Source: Hydrogenophaga sp. (lineage in GTDB: Bacteria; Pseudomonadota; Gammaproteobacteria; Burkholderiales; Burkholderiaceae_C). From it: DNA of 35,795 bases. Below are positions 25,457 to 32,468 of this stretch, one piece after another (positions within the stretch are counted from its first letter, which is position 1; each line of letters begins with the position of its first letter). Below the pieces are notes generated by a model. The model did no database searches. It was given only the letters and a program-made list of their open reading frames with translations, and was not told where the DNA came from. The translations under genes and the position numbers were made by a program. Location: positions 1 to 35,795 of the forward strand of contig NZ_JAOASO010000113.1 in the NCBI RefSeq assembly GCF_030158645.1, in the 5' to 3' direction.

Positions 25457-25484
25457 GCCTCGCAGCCCGGGCGGGCCGCGAGGC
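25457..25484. other. Intercistronic hairpin between binding-protein and permease genes
   Basis: GCCTCGC (25457-25463) pairs with GCGAGGC (25478-25484), extended inside by GCCC/GGGC. There is no T-run, so it is not a simple terminator. Hairpins at this position, as in malE-malF, protect the upstream binding-protein mRNA or reduce permease expression. This role is inferred from position. Confidence 0.5.
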
Positions 25485-25492
25485 GGCGGGGT

Positions 25493-27163
25493 TCAGTCCA
25501 CCGACATCGGGGCGATGTCGATGAACCAGCTGCGCGGCTGCACCACGCCCTTGACCTTGGCGCTCATGGCGCGCGGACCCACGTCGTGCGCGATCCACAC
25601 AAACGGCGCCTCTTCGACGATGCGGGCGTGCAGTTTGGCCAGGGCGGCGTCGCGGGCCTTGTCGTCAAAGCTGGTGCGCGCATCGGCGATCAGCTTGTCG
25701 ATCTCGGCGTTGCCGAAGTAGCCCCAGTTGTTGGACACCGGCGGGAAGGTCTTGGTGCTGGTGAAGCGCACCATCGCGAAGAAGGGGTCCATCGCCGCGA
25801 AGGACACGTTGGTGGCGTTGCTGCCGTTGGCCGACGGGTCTTTGGCACCCTTGCGCCAGTTGGTGAACAGCGTGTTCCATTCGATGACGTCGAACTGCAC
25901 GTCGAAGCCGCACTGCTTGAGGCTCTGCTGCACGAACTCGTTCATCGGCAGTGGCTGCATCTGGCCCGAGCCGCTGGCGCTGATCTGCACCTTCACCTTG
26001 AGGGGCTTGGCAGGACTGTGGCCGGCTTCGGCCATCAGCTTGAGTGCCGCGGGCACGTCGTAGCGGATGTCGAACTTGGGGTTGCCCCACCACGGATGGC
26101 CCGGCGGCACGGTGCCCTTGGGAACGGCCATCATGCCCCCGAGCAGCTTCATCAGGCCCAGGCGGTCCACGCACAGGTTGGCGGCATGGCGCACACGCTT
26201 GTCGAGCCAGGGGGAACCCTCGGCAAAGCTCAGCTGCCAGGGCCAGACGTGCGGCTGCTGGTTGAAGTAAATCTTGTAGCCGCGCTGCGTGATCTGCGGC
26301 ATGGCGTCGGGCGCAGGGGCCTCGATCCAGTCGACCTGGCCGGAGAGCAGCGCCGCGGTGCGCGCATTCGCTTCGGGCATGGGCATCATCACCACGCGGT
26401 CGATCTTGGGTGTGCGCTTGGGGTCCCAGTAGGCCTTGTTCGCCACGAGTTCCAGGCGCTCACGCGGCAGGAAGCGGGCCATCTTGAACGGGCCGCTTCC
26501 GGACGCATCGGCGGCAAATGCGATCCAGGCGTTCTTGGATTTTTCAGCGGGCGTGGCGCCGGCCGCGGCTTCAAACTTCTTCTGCCAGTGGGCCGGCGAG
26601 GCCATGAACAGGTTGGTCAGGTTCAGCGGCAAAAACGCATCGGGCTCGCTGGTGGTCAGCTCCACCGTGAGGTTGTCGATCTTGCGGGCGCTGCGCAGCG
26701 TGGGCATGCGCGAGGCGGTCACACCAACCTGGCTGGCGTCGAAATGCACGGCGTCCTTGTCGAGCACCTTCTGCACGTTCCACACCACCGAATCGGCGGT
26801 GAGGTCGGAGCCGTCGTGGAATTTCACGCCGGGGCGCAGCTTGAAAATCCACTTGGTCTTGTCGGTCGCACCGGCCGCCCACGAAGTCGCCAGGCCGGGG
26901 ATCAACACGCTGGCCGCGTCGCTCTTGGACAGGTCCCAGTGCGTGAGCGCGTCGTACATCGGGATGCCGGTGAAGCGGTTGCCCTCAAAGCCCTGGTCGG
27001 GCTGGCCGAGCGTGCGCGGAATGTCGGCCGCGGTCATGGCGATGCGCAAGACCTTTTCTTGCGCCATGGCGGCGGGCGAGGCCAGGGCGGCGATCAGGCC
27101 GACGGCCAGAGCGAGGCCCAAGGGTCGGACTGCAAAGCGGGGCGGGGTGGATTTCCGGTTCAT
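25493..27163 (-). CDS. Periplasmic substrate-binding protein, family 5 (Dpp/Opp type)
   Basis: A 556-residue extracytoplasmic binding protein that delivers ligand to the DppBCDF-like importer. The signal peptide is residues 1-34, with a basic start (MNRKSTPPRFAVR), a hydrophobic core and an AMA cleavage site before Gln-Glu-Lys. The mature part carries family-5 SBP blocks: YDALTHWDLSK, WIFKLRPGVKFHDGSDLTADSVVW (seen as a KLRPGVKFHDG core) and the later RHAANLCVDR. The ATG at 27163 follows a GGAG site; an upstream GTG-type extension at 27199 has no signal-peptide logic. It is the first gene of the importer operon and diverges from the racemase gene. Confidence 0.9.
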   Translation of the reverse strand: MNRKSTPPRFAVRPLGLALAVGLIAALASPAAMAQEKVLRIAMTAADIPRTLGQPDQGFEGNRFTGIPMYDALTHWDLSKSDAASVLIPGLATSWAAGATDKTKWIFKLRPGVKFHDGSDLTADSVVWNVQKVLDKDAVHFDASQVGVTASRMPTLRSARKIDNLTVELTTSEPDAFLPLNLTNLFMASPAHWQKKFEAAAGATPAEKSKNAWIAFAADASGSGPFKMARFLPRERLELVANKAYWDPKRTPKIDRVVMMPMPEANARTAALLSGQVDWIEAPAPDAMPQITQRGYKIYFNQQPHVWPWQLSFAEGSPWLDKRVRHAANLCVDRLGLMKLLGGMMAVPKGTVPPGHPWWGNPKFDIRYDVPAALKLMAEAGHSPAKPLKVKVQISASGSGQMQPLPMNEFVQQSLKQCGFDVQFDVIEWNTLFTNWRKGAKDPSANGSNATNVSFAAMDPFFAMVRFTSTKTFPPVSNNWGYFGNAEIDKLIADARTSFDDKARDAALAKLHARIVEEAPFVWIAHDVGPRAMSAKVKGVVQPRSWFIDIAPMSVD

Positions 27164-27276
27164 CGTGACTCCAGCGGTTTCGGGTGGAACAAAGGGCAAG
27201 ACCTTGGGTGGGCACGCTCATCACGGTGCGCGGCCTGCCCCAGGCAGGTGCGCCGCCGAAAAATGGCCTGGCAAGA

Positions 27277-27289
27277 TTTTTGTATGCAA
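27277..27289 (+). promoter_or_regulatory. Candidate operator, copy 1 of TTTTTGTATGCAA
   Basis: The core TTGTATGCAA is a 10-bp palindrome with one mismatched pair (TTG.AT.CAA symmetry). It lies 114 bp upstream of the binding-protein start. The same 13-mer recurs 173 bp away near the racemase gene, and I find no other copy in the window. The likely reader is the GntR/FCD regulator of the island; this is inference. Confidence 0.5.
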
Positions 27290-27339
27290 CCTGCGTGCCA
27301 CCACCGATTCGACGAAAACGAAACCTCCCGCCTGACACC

Positions 27340-27360
27340 CTGTTTTCATGGGAAAAACAG
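27340..27360. other. Inverted repeat in the importer/racemase control region
   Basis: CTGTTTT (27340-27346) and AAAACAG (27354-27360) form a perfect 7-bp inverted repeat around a 7-nt centre, between the two copies of the 13-mer. It could be an operator for a second regulator or a weak hairpin. No T-tract follows on either strand beyond the arms themselves. Confidence 0.35.
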
Positions 27361-27449
27361 CTGGATTTGGGACTTTTCGTGATTTATTCTTGCACCAGCT
27401 TGGCGCAGACACAACCGGTTTCGCCCCAGGATGTGGCGCTGTTTTCAGT

Positions 27450-27462
27450 TTTTTGTATGCAA
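27450..27462 (+). promoter_or_regulatory. Candidate operator, copy 2 of TTTTTGTATGCAA
   Basis: This is an exact second copy of the 13-mer at 27277, in the same orientation, 36 bp upstream of the racemase ATG, within the probable promoter or early leader of that gene. One copy per divergent gene fits joint control by one regulator. Function is inferred. Confidence 0.5.
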
Positions 27463-27497
27463 TATTCACCGCAATGGGGCCCCAAAAGCCACACCAC

Positions 27498-28223
27498 ATG
27501 AACCTGCTCCTGATCAATCCGAACACCTCCTCCGCCATGACGCAGGCCATCGCCGATGCCGCGCGGGCGGTGGCCGCCCCCGGCACGCGCATCCACGCGG
27601 TGCAGCCCAGCTTTGGCCCCGCGTCCATCGAAAGCCACTTCGAGGAAACCATTGCGGCGGCCGGCGTGGCCGAGCAGGTGCGCCTGGCGGACCCGCGGCC
27701 CGACGCGGTGGTGATCGCCTGCTTTGGCGACCCGGGGCTGGACGCGGCGCGCGAAGCCACCGACGCGCCGGTGATCGGCATCGCAGAGGCCGCCTTCCAC
27801 GCCGCCTCGTTCCTGTGCACCGGTTTTTCGGTGGTGACCACCATGACGCGCACCTGCATCACCGCCGAGCACCTGCTGCACCGTTATGGGCTGGAGCGCC
27901 GTTGTCGCGGCGTGCACGGCACCGACATCCCGGTGCTGGAGCTGGAGCACGCGGGCGAAGCGCTGGTGGCGCGCATCGAGGCGGCGGCGCGCGAGGCGCT
28001 GGCGCGCGACCGCAGCGGCGCCATCGTGCTGGGCTGCGCGGGCATGGCACCGCTGTGCGCCACCTTGAGCGCGCGCCTGGGTGTGCCGGTGATCGACGGT
28101 GTGAGCGTGGCGGTGAAGATGGCCGAAGCCCTGTGCGCGCTGGGCTTGCGAACCAGCCAGCACGGCGACTACGCCCCGCCGCCGCCCAAGGCCTGGACCG
28201 GCTGGGCGACAACGCTGTCCTGA
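27498..28223 (+). CDS. Asp/Glu/hydantoin racemase family protein (allantoin or hydantoin racemase)
   Basis: A 241-residue cofactor-independent racemase. The two catalytic cysteines are C75 in VVIACFGDPG and C180 in AIVLGCAGMA. The first strand, LLLINPNTSSAMT, and the PVIGIAEAAFHAAS block are typical of hydantoin/allantoin racemases, which interconvert the R and S forms of a five-membered ureide ring by two-base proton exchange. The ATG at 27498 is the first that gives the family N terminus; an earlier in-frame start at 27348 would only add non-conserved sequence. It diverges from the importer genes. With the M20 hydrolase and AllA in the same island, allantoin racemase (HpxA-like) is the more coherent reading, hydantoin racemase the alternative. 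Confidence 0.85.
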   Translation: MNLLLINPNTSSAMTQAIADAARAVAAPGTRIHAVQPSFGPASIESHFEETIAAAGVAEQVRLADPRPDAVVIACFGDPGLDAAREATDAPVIGIAEAAFHAASFLCTGFSVVTTMTRTCITAEHLLHRYGLERRCRGVHGTDIPVLELEHAGEALVARIEAAAREALARDRSGAIVLGCAGMAPLCATLSARLGVPVIDGVSVAVKMAEALCALGLRTSQHGDYAPPPPKAWTGWATTLS

Positions 28224-28227
28224 CGAA

Positions 28228-28920
28228 TCAGTTCGGGCGGTGCACGCCCACGGGGCGGTCTGCCGCAGCGGCCCACTGGGTGTTGAACCAGGCGTCGCCG
28301 TCGAGGCAGGCGCGCAGCATGGGCAGCGCGTCCAGCCCCCAGAACACGCGGCCGTCCACCACCATCGCCGGCACACCGAACAGGCCCAGCGCCAGCGCCT
28401 CGTCGGTGTTGGCGCGCAGGCGCTGCTTCACCGCCTCGCCGTCGGGCGGGCTCCAGGGTTTGCCGCGCTGCGCCATGTGGTCCTGCAGGCGGGCCTGCAG
28501 CTCGGCCAGGCGGGCGGGATCGGCGGCGTCCAGCCCACCGTGCCACACGTGGTGAAACAGCTGTTCGGTCACGTACCGGTTGGTGTCACCCGGCGCGTCA
28601 TCGGTGGCACAGGCCAGGCCCAGGCGCAGCAGGGGCAAGGGGTTGAAGGGGTGGGCGGCGGGCAGATCGAGCCGCACGCCGTGCCGGTGCGCGAGCCAGC
28701 TCACCTGGCGGTAGGTCCAGTCGCGCTTGGCGGGAATCTCGGCCGGGCCGAGCTGGCCATGAGCCTTGAGCAGCGCGGCGAACAGCACCGGCCTGTAGCG
28801 CACCACCACGCTGTGGCCCATGAGCGCTTCGGGCAGGCGCTCGAAGGCCAGGTGCGCGTAGGGCGAGATGGGGTCGTAGTGAAAGTCGATCTCGCGCAGG
28901 TCGGCACCCGTGCCCGTCAT
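28228..28920 (-). CDS. 2-hydroxychromene-2-carboxylate isomerase / DsbA-family protein
   Basis: A 230-residue thioredoxin-fold protein of the kappa-GST-like HCCA isomerase family, a glutathione-dependent isomerase group known from naphthalene degradation. The N-terminal DFHYDPISPYAHLAFERL contains the conserved Ser-Pro at the place of the glutathione-activating serine. FGVPAMVVDGRVFWGLDAL near the C terminus is the cis-Pro and terminal block of the family. No other aromatic-degradation genes are close, so the true substrate is uncertain. Its ATG overlaps the DUF1289 stop (ATGA). It converges with the racemase gene with a 4-bp gap. Confidence 0.85.
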   Translation of the reverse strand: MTGTGADLREIDFHYDPISPYAHLAFERLPEALMGHSVVVRYRPVLFAALLKAHGQLGPAEIPAKRDWTYRQVSWLAHRHGVRLDLPAAHPFNPLPLLRLGLACATDDAPGDTNRYVTEQLFHHVWHGGLDAADPARLAELQARLQDHMAQRGKPWSPPDGEAVKQRLRANTDEALALGLFGVPAMVVDGRVFWGLDALPMLRACLDGDAWFNTQWAAAADRPVGVHRPN

Positions 28921-29156
28921 GGCGCCACCACCGGCACCTGCCGGGCTTCGATGAGCTGCCACACCGCCAGCTTCTCGGCGTCGGCCATGCGGCTCCACTG
29001 CGAAATTTCGGGAATCGTGCGAAAGCAGCCCTTGCAGGCAAACCGGGCTTCGTCCATCTCGCAGACCGAGATGCAGGGCGAGGGCACGCCGGGGGCGAGG
29101 CCGGCCTTGGCGCGGGCGGCCTGGAGGGTGACGGGAGGGCGGGTGGGCAGGGACAT
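28917..29156 (-). CDS. DUF1289 small cysteine protein
   Basis: A 79-residue protein with the DUF1289 pattern SPCISVCEMDEARFACKGC (four cysteines, then FRTIPEISQWSRM). The cysteines probably bind a metal. Function of the family is not established. I chose the ATG at 29156, which gives the common short N-terminal arm; longer frames extend into the ybaK gene. It overlaps the HCCA isomerase gene by 4 bp and follows ybaK by 14 bp, so the three form an operon. Confidence 0.87.
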   Translation of the reverse strand: MSLPTRPPVTLQAARAKAGLAPGVPSPCISVCEMDEARFACKGCFRTIPEISQWSRMADAEKLAVWQLIEARQVPVVAP

Positions 29157-29170
29157 GGTGGGCACGGTTG

Positions 29171-29674
29171 TCAGACCACGGTGACGTCGTGCACGGGCGC
29201 ACCGGTCAGGGTCTGGAGTTGTTGGGGCGTGAGGGGGAAGACGGCGTGCGGATGGCCGGCAGCGGCCCACACGGTGTCAAAGCGGAACAGCTGCGCGTCG
29301 ATGAGCGTGACGACCGGCGTGGCGTGCGCCAGCGGCGAGACGCCGCCGATGGAAAAACCGGTGCTGCTCTTCACGAAATCGGCGTCGGCCCGGCCGAGCT
29401 TGCCGCCCTCGGCACACACGAGCGCCTGCACCTTCTTCTCGTCCACGCGCAGGTCACCCGAGGTGACGACCAGCACCGCCACGCCGTCGCTCTTGCGGCG
29501 GAACACGATGCTCTTGGCGATCTGGCCCAGCGCCACACCCAGCGCATCGGCGGCCTGTTGCGCGGTGCGCGCGGCGTCTTCGAGCATGCGGGGCGGGTGC
29601 GGGTGGTTCAAAGACCGCAGGTGATCGGTCACGCGTTGAACGGCCGGGGTGGTGGAAGGAGACACGTCACTCAT
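29171..29674 (-). CDS. ybaK: YbaK/EbsC aminoacyl-tRNA deacylase
   Basis: A 167-residue trans-editing domain protein that hydrolyses mischarged tRNA (Cys-tRNA(Pro) or related) after release from a synthetase. The substrate-binding lysine is in GQIAKSIVFRR, the GDLRVDEKKV block and the GFSIGGVSPLAH loop are the family active-site surroundings, and length is typical. The ATG at 29674 follows GGAAGGAGA with good spacing. It is the first gene of a short minus-strand operon with DUF1289 and the HCCA isomerase-like gene. Confidence 0.88.
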   Translation of the reverse strand: MSDVSPSTTPAVQRVTDHLRSLNHPHPPRMLEDAARTAQQAADALGVALGQIAKSIVFRRKSDGVAVLVVTSGDLRVDEKKVQALVCAEGGKLGRADADFVKSSTGFSIGGVSPLAHATPVVTLIDAQLFRFDTVWAAAGHPHAVFPLTPQQLQTLTGAPVHDVTVV

Positions 29675-29818
29675 GGGCCCCGATGGTATCGGCACGCGGC
29701 CACGCCTGCTGAGATGGGCTTGTGCGGGGATGGTCGGCGCCCGCTCGATTGCACACACTGGCTTCACCCACCTGGGCTGCGCCGCGACACCTGAAACCCC
29801 ACCCTTCGAGGTCCCTCC

Positions 29819-30823
29819 ATGTACGGTCAACTCCAATTCGATCCCGACGATACCGAGACGCCATGGACTGTCCATTTCTACCTTCGCATCGATCTGGATC
29901 CGCCCATTTTGAGCTCCCCTCAAGCCGCCTTGCGGGGCACCGCCATGAGGCAACTGAAAAGCGAGGCGCCCGACATCACACCCGCCGAGATCACCCACCT
30001 GAGCAGCATCTGCAGGGGTCTGCCCCTCGACCGCAAGGACCTGGTGTCCGATCTTTTCCTGGGCCTGGCGCACCTTCGGCTTGCACCGGCGCGGCGCAAG
30101 GAGCGCGAGGACCGCATCGCCGCCACGCTGAACGCCTATTTCCCCTCGATGACGCTGCCGCCGGCCATGGTGACCGGCATGGGCTACATCCAGCTGATGG
30201 CGCCTTTGACGCCCGACGCGTTTCTGCGCGAGGTGGTGGGCAGCCAGGCGGCCCGTCTGCAGATGGTGTTCAGCACGGTCTCTCCTTGGGATACCTGCTG
30301 CTACCCCCATGCGAGCCACCTTGAGGTGGTGGCCGCCTCGCTGGGCGTGACGTCCCGCTCGGATGAAGACCGCCTGCTGTTCAACACGCTGTTCTCGCGC
30401 CCCTGGGCCGAACGGGACGGGTTCATCGAACTGGTGGAAAACGCCGCCAGGTACAAGCTCCTGCCCGCCGTGAGCAAAGCGGTGGCCGCGCTGCACGGCG
30501 CCGGCCTGCTGGTGGTCTCCGAAGGCGACATCCTGGTCAAGGTGCTGCAAGACTGCCAGGCAGCGGGGCTCAACGGTTCGATGGAGCCGGACATCGCCGC
30601 CGCCGTGGCCAACCAGGTGGCGCTGGGTCGGACCGCCGAACTCGCTCGCAGCCGACAGGTGCTGGCCAGCACCCTGGATGCCACCCGCCTGGGCGTCAAC
30701 CTGGGTCGCCAGGTGAACGAGCAGAACAGCGCGGCGGTCGCCGCCGCCGGGCAGGCCTTCTGGCAGCAACTCTTGCGCATGACGCCAGAGCGCCTGCGGC
30801 TTCAAAAACAGCGGGAGAGCTAG
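29819..30823 (+). CDS. Hypothetical protein, unrecognised family
   Basis: A 334-residue protein that I do not recognise. The ATG at 29819 follows GAGGT at a suitable distance. There is no signal peptide and no convincing transmembrane helix, so it is probably cytoplasmic. Residues 85-105 are Arg/Lys/Glu-rich (RLAPARRKEREDRIAATLN); an adjacent Cys pair (160-161, WDTCCYPHASH) is notable. The C-terminal third (about 255-334) is helical and polar (Ala, Gln, Arg), with possible coiled-coil character. Codon use matches neighbouring genes. The following gene starts only 3 bp after its stop, so the two are one unit. Confidence 0.7.
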   Translation: MYGQLQFDPDDTETPWTVHFYLRIDLDPPILSSPQAALRGTAMRQLKSEAPDITPAEITHLSSICRGLPLDRKDLVSDLFLGLAHLRLAPARRKEREDRIAATLNAYFPSMTLPPAMVTGMGYIQLMAPLTPDAFLREVVGSQAARLQMVFSTVSPWDTCCYPHASHLEVVAASLGVTSRSDEDRLLFNTLFSRPWAERDGFIELVENAARYKLLPAVSKAVAALHGAGLLVVSEGDILVKVLQDCQAAGLNGSMEPDIAAAVANQVALGRTAELARSRQVLASTLDATRLGVNLGRQVNEQNSAAVAAAGQAFWQQLLRMTPERLRLQKQRES

Positions 30824-30826
30824 CCG

Positions 30827-31800
30827 GTGGCGCTCCAGAATGCGGCCCCCACCGGTCCCGGCGACCTTGATCCGGTCCATGCATGGTCGGTGAGCCGACT
30901 GTTGCGGTGGATCGAGGGTCCGATCCTCGAGAAAGCCCCGGCGCCGCTGGAGCGCGCCCGGTTTGTCTTGAAGGAAAAGGCGGCACGGCAGGAAGCCCGC
31001 GTCAAAACCAAAATGCCCAGAGACGCGGTGATGGTCGACAAGGACCTGAGCGCGCCCGACATCGATCTGGCGGTGCAAAACGCGTTGAGCACCACCGCCG
31101 GGTTCTTCATCGGTGACATCGAAGACATGCTGTTCCGGGCCAAGGCGCTGGGCGCGGCCCCCCCGGCGGCGCAACGCTGCCTGGATCTGCTGGCACCACT
31201 GCAGCAGCTCAAGAAAGAGGACCGATCCGATGACCAGAAGGCCCGCGCGCTGCTGCACAGCGCGTCGTCGGCGGTCGACCAGTTGCGGCTCGACCTGCGA
31301 ACGGTGGTGTTCGATGCGCAACTGCGTCAACGCTTCGATCAGCAACTGCACCAGGCCTTGTACAACGAGCCCATGGTGGAGGGCAAACGGCACGGTGGTG
31401 TGAGCGTCAACGCTTCGATCAGCAACTGCACCAGGCCTTGTACAACGAGCCCATGGTGGAGGGCAAACGGCACGGTGGTGTGATCCAGTGCCGTTTGAAA
31501 CGCAGCGACTGGCCGTGGGTTGCCGAGCGGTACCACCGCAGGTGGCTCCCCTGGAACCGGTGCATCACGGTGGACGGGATTCCACGGGTCTTGCAGCCCG
31601 ACCAGGCCCTGGGGCTGTACGTCACAGGCAAGAGCCTCAGCGGCTACGAGTTCGATGTGTCGGTGCACCTCTGGCTGCGCAGGGGCGGACGCGAGCGTGC
31701 ACCGGGCACCAGCGTGTTGCCGTTCTCCCCCATGAACACCGAGGACTGGATCGACACGCTGACACCTTGTGCGGTGCTGCACGTCCCGTCGGCCACCTGA
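30827..31800 (+). pseudogene. Hypothetical gene broken by an 80-bp tandem duplication
   Basis: The gene starts with GTG at 30827, 3 bp after the previous stop and preceded by GGGAGAG. As it stands it encodes 218 residues: 192 native residues and then 26 out-of-frame residues to a TGA at 31481-31483. The frame resumes from inside the second copy of an exact 80-bp duplication and continues to TGA at 31798-31800. Removing one copy gives an uninterrupted 297-residue protein, with KRHGGV joined to IQCRLKRSDWPW. Both parts have similar codon use. The N-terminal part is helical and charged (KEKAARQEARVKTK); the C-terminal part is Trp/Arg-rich with strand-like character (GYEFDVSVHLWLRR). The family is not recognised. 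Re-initiation at an ATG in copy 2 (31452) could give a small C-terminal product. It could be a true mutation, a reversible switch or an assembly error. Confidence 0.75.
31324..31483. repeat. Perfect 80-bp tandem duplication
   Basis: Positions 31324-31403 and 31404-31483 are identical over all 80 bp and adjacent. The bases flanking the pair differ, so the unit boundaries are exact and there is no microhomology at the ends. Since 80 is not a multiple of three, the duplication shifts the frame of the surrounding gene. Absence of any difference between copies points to a very recent event. Confidence 0.97.
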
Positions 31801-31813
31801 GCTGACGGGAGAT

Positions 31814-32455
31814 TCAGGCCGCGCGCTTGACCAGCAGCAGACTCGCGCCCATGGCCATGAGCACGCCGCCAAACACCCGGTTCTGCGCGCGGCGCGCCCG
31901 TGCGGTGGCCAGCCAGCGCTGGGCGCGCGAGGCCAGAAACGCGTAACCGTGCATGACCACGAGATCGACGGCGATGGTGGTCACCAACAACACCAGCAGC
32001 TGCAACCACAGCGGGCGCTGCGGGTCGATGAACTGCGGCAGCACCGCCACCATGAACACGATGCCCTTGGGGTTGGTCACGTTGGTGAAGAAGCCGGTGA
32101 CGAAGCGCTCACGCGCTGTCGGCACACTGACCTGAACGGGCGCGGCATCGCCCGTGGTCGCCGTGGCGCTCACCGGCGAGCGCCACTGCTTGAAGCCCAG
32201 CCAGATCAGGTAACCCGCCCCGGCGAACTTCACCACCGTGAAGGCGGTGGCCGAGGCCAGCAGCAGCGCGCCCACACCCACACCCGCCACCAGCAGGATC
32301 ACCGCCAGCCCCAGCTGCAGGCCGGCGATGGTGGCGCTGGTTTTCTTCACACCGTAGGCCAGGCCGTGCGTCATTGACAGCACCGCACCCGACCCCGGCG
32401 ACAGGGCAATGGCCCAGGAGGCCAGGAAATACGCCAGCCAGACTTGCAGTTCCAT
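31814..32455 (-). CDS. LysE-family amino acid exporter
   Basis: A 213-residue inner-membrane protein of the LysE/RhtB family. The N-terminal WLAYFLASWAIALSPGSGAVLSMTHGL (recognisable core LSPGSGAVLSM) is the family signature; the usual SPGP is SPGS here. About six helices are visible, with a central loop (KQWRSPVSATATTGDAAPVQVS) and the conserved FFTNVTNPKGIVF. Members export amino acids or homoserine lactones. The gene is 13 bp downstream of HMG-CoA lyase and codirectional, so it may be cotranscribed. The substrate is unknown. Confidence 0.88.
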   Translation of the reverse strand: MELQVWLAYFLASWAIALSPGSGAVLSMTHGLAYGVKKTSATIAGLQLGLAVILLVAGVGVGALLLASATAFTVVKFAGAGYLIWLGFKQWRSPVSATATTGDAAPVQVSVPTARERFVTGFFTNVTNPKGIVFMVAVLPQFIDPQRPLWLQLLVLLVTTIAVDLVVMHGYAFLASRAQRWLATARARRAQNRVFGGVLMAMGASLLLVKRAA

Positions 32456-32468
32456 GTTCGTCAGCCCT

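Larger units (their letters stand above)
27164..27497. promoter_or_regulatory. Divergent control region of the importer and racemase genes
   Basis: This 334-bp non-coding stretch is the longest gap in the window and is visibly richer in A and T than its surroundings. It must contain promoters for both the binding-protein gene (minus) and the racemase gene (plus). It holds two exact 13-bp repeats and one hairpin, listed separately. Short open frames crossing it have no family resemblance and poor codon use, and I do not regard them as genes. Exact -35 and -10 boxes are not clear. Confidence 0.7.

Noticed and set aside
27184-27501. 105-codon open frame in the importer/racemase intergenic region
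   Set aside because: No family resemblance, mixed codon use, and it crosses the putative operators and the racemase start.
29675-29818. TTGCAC near 29749 as a -35 box for the unknown two-gene locus
   Set aside because: No acceptable -10 hexamer lies at the needed distance, so the promoter is not assigned.
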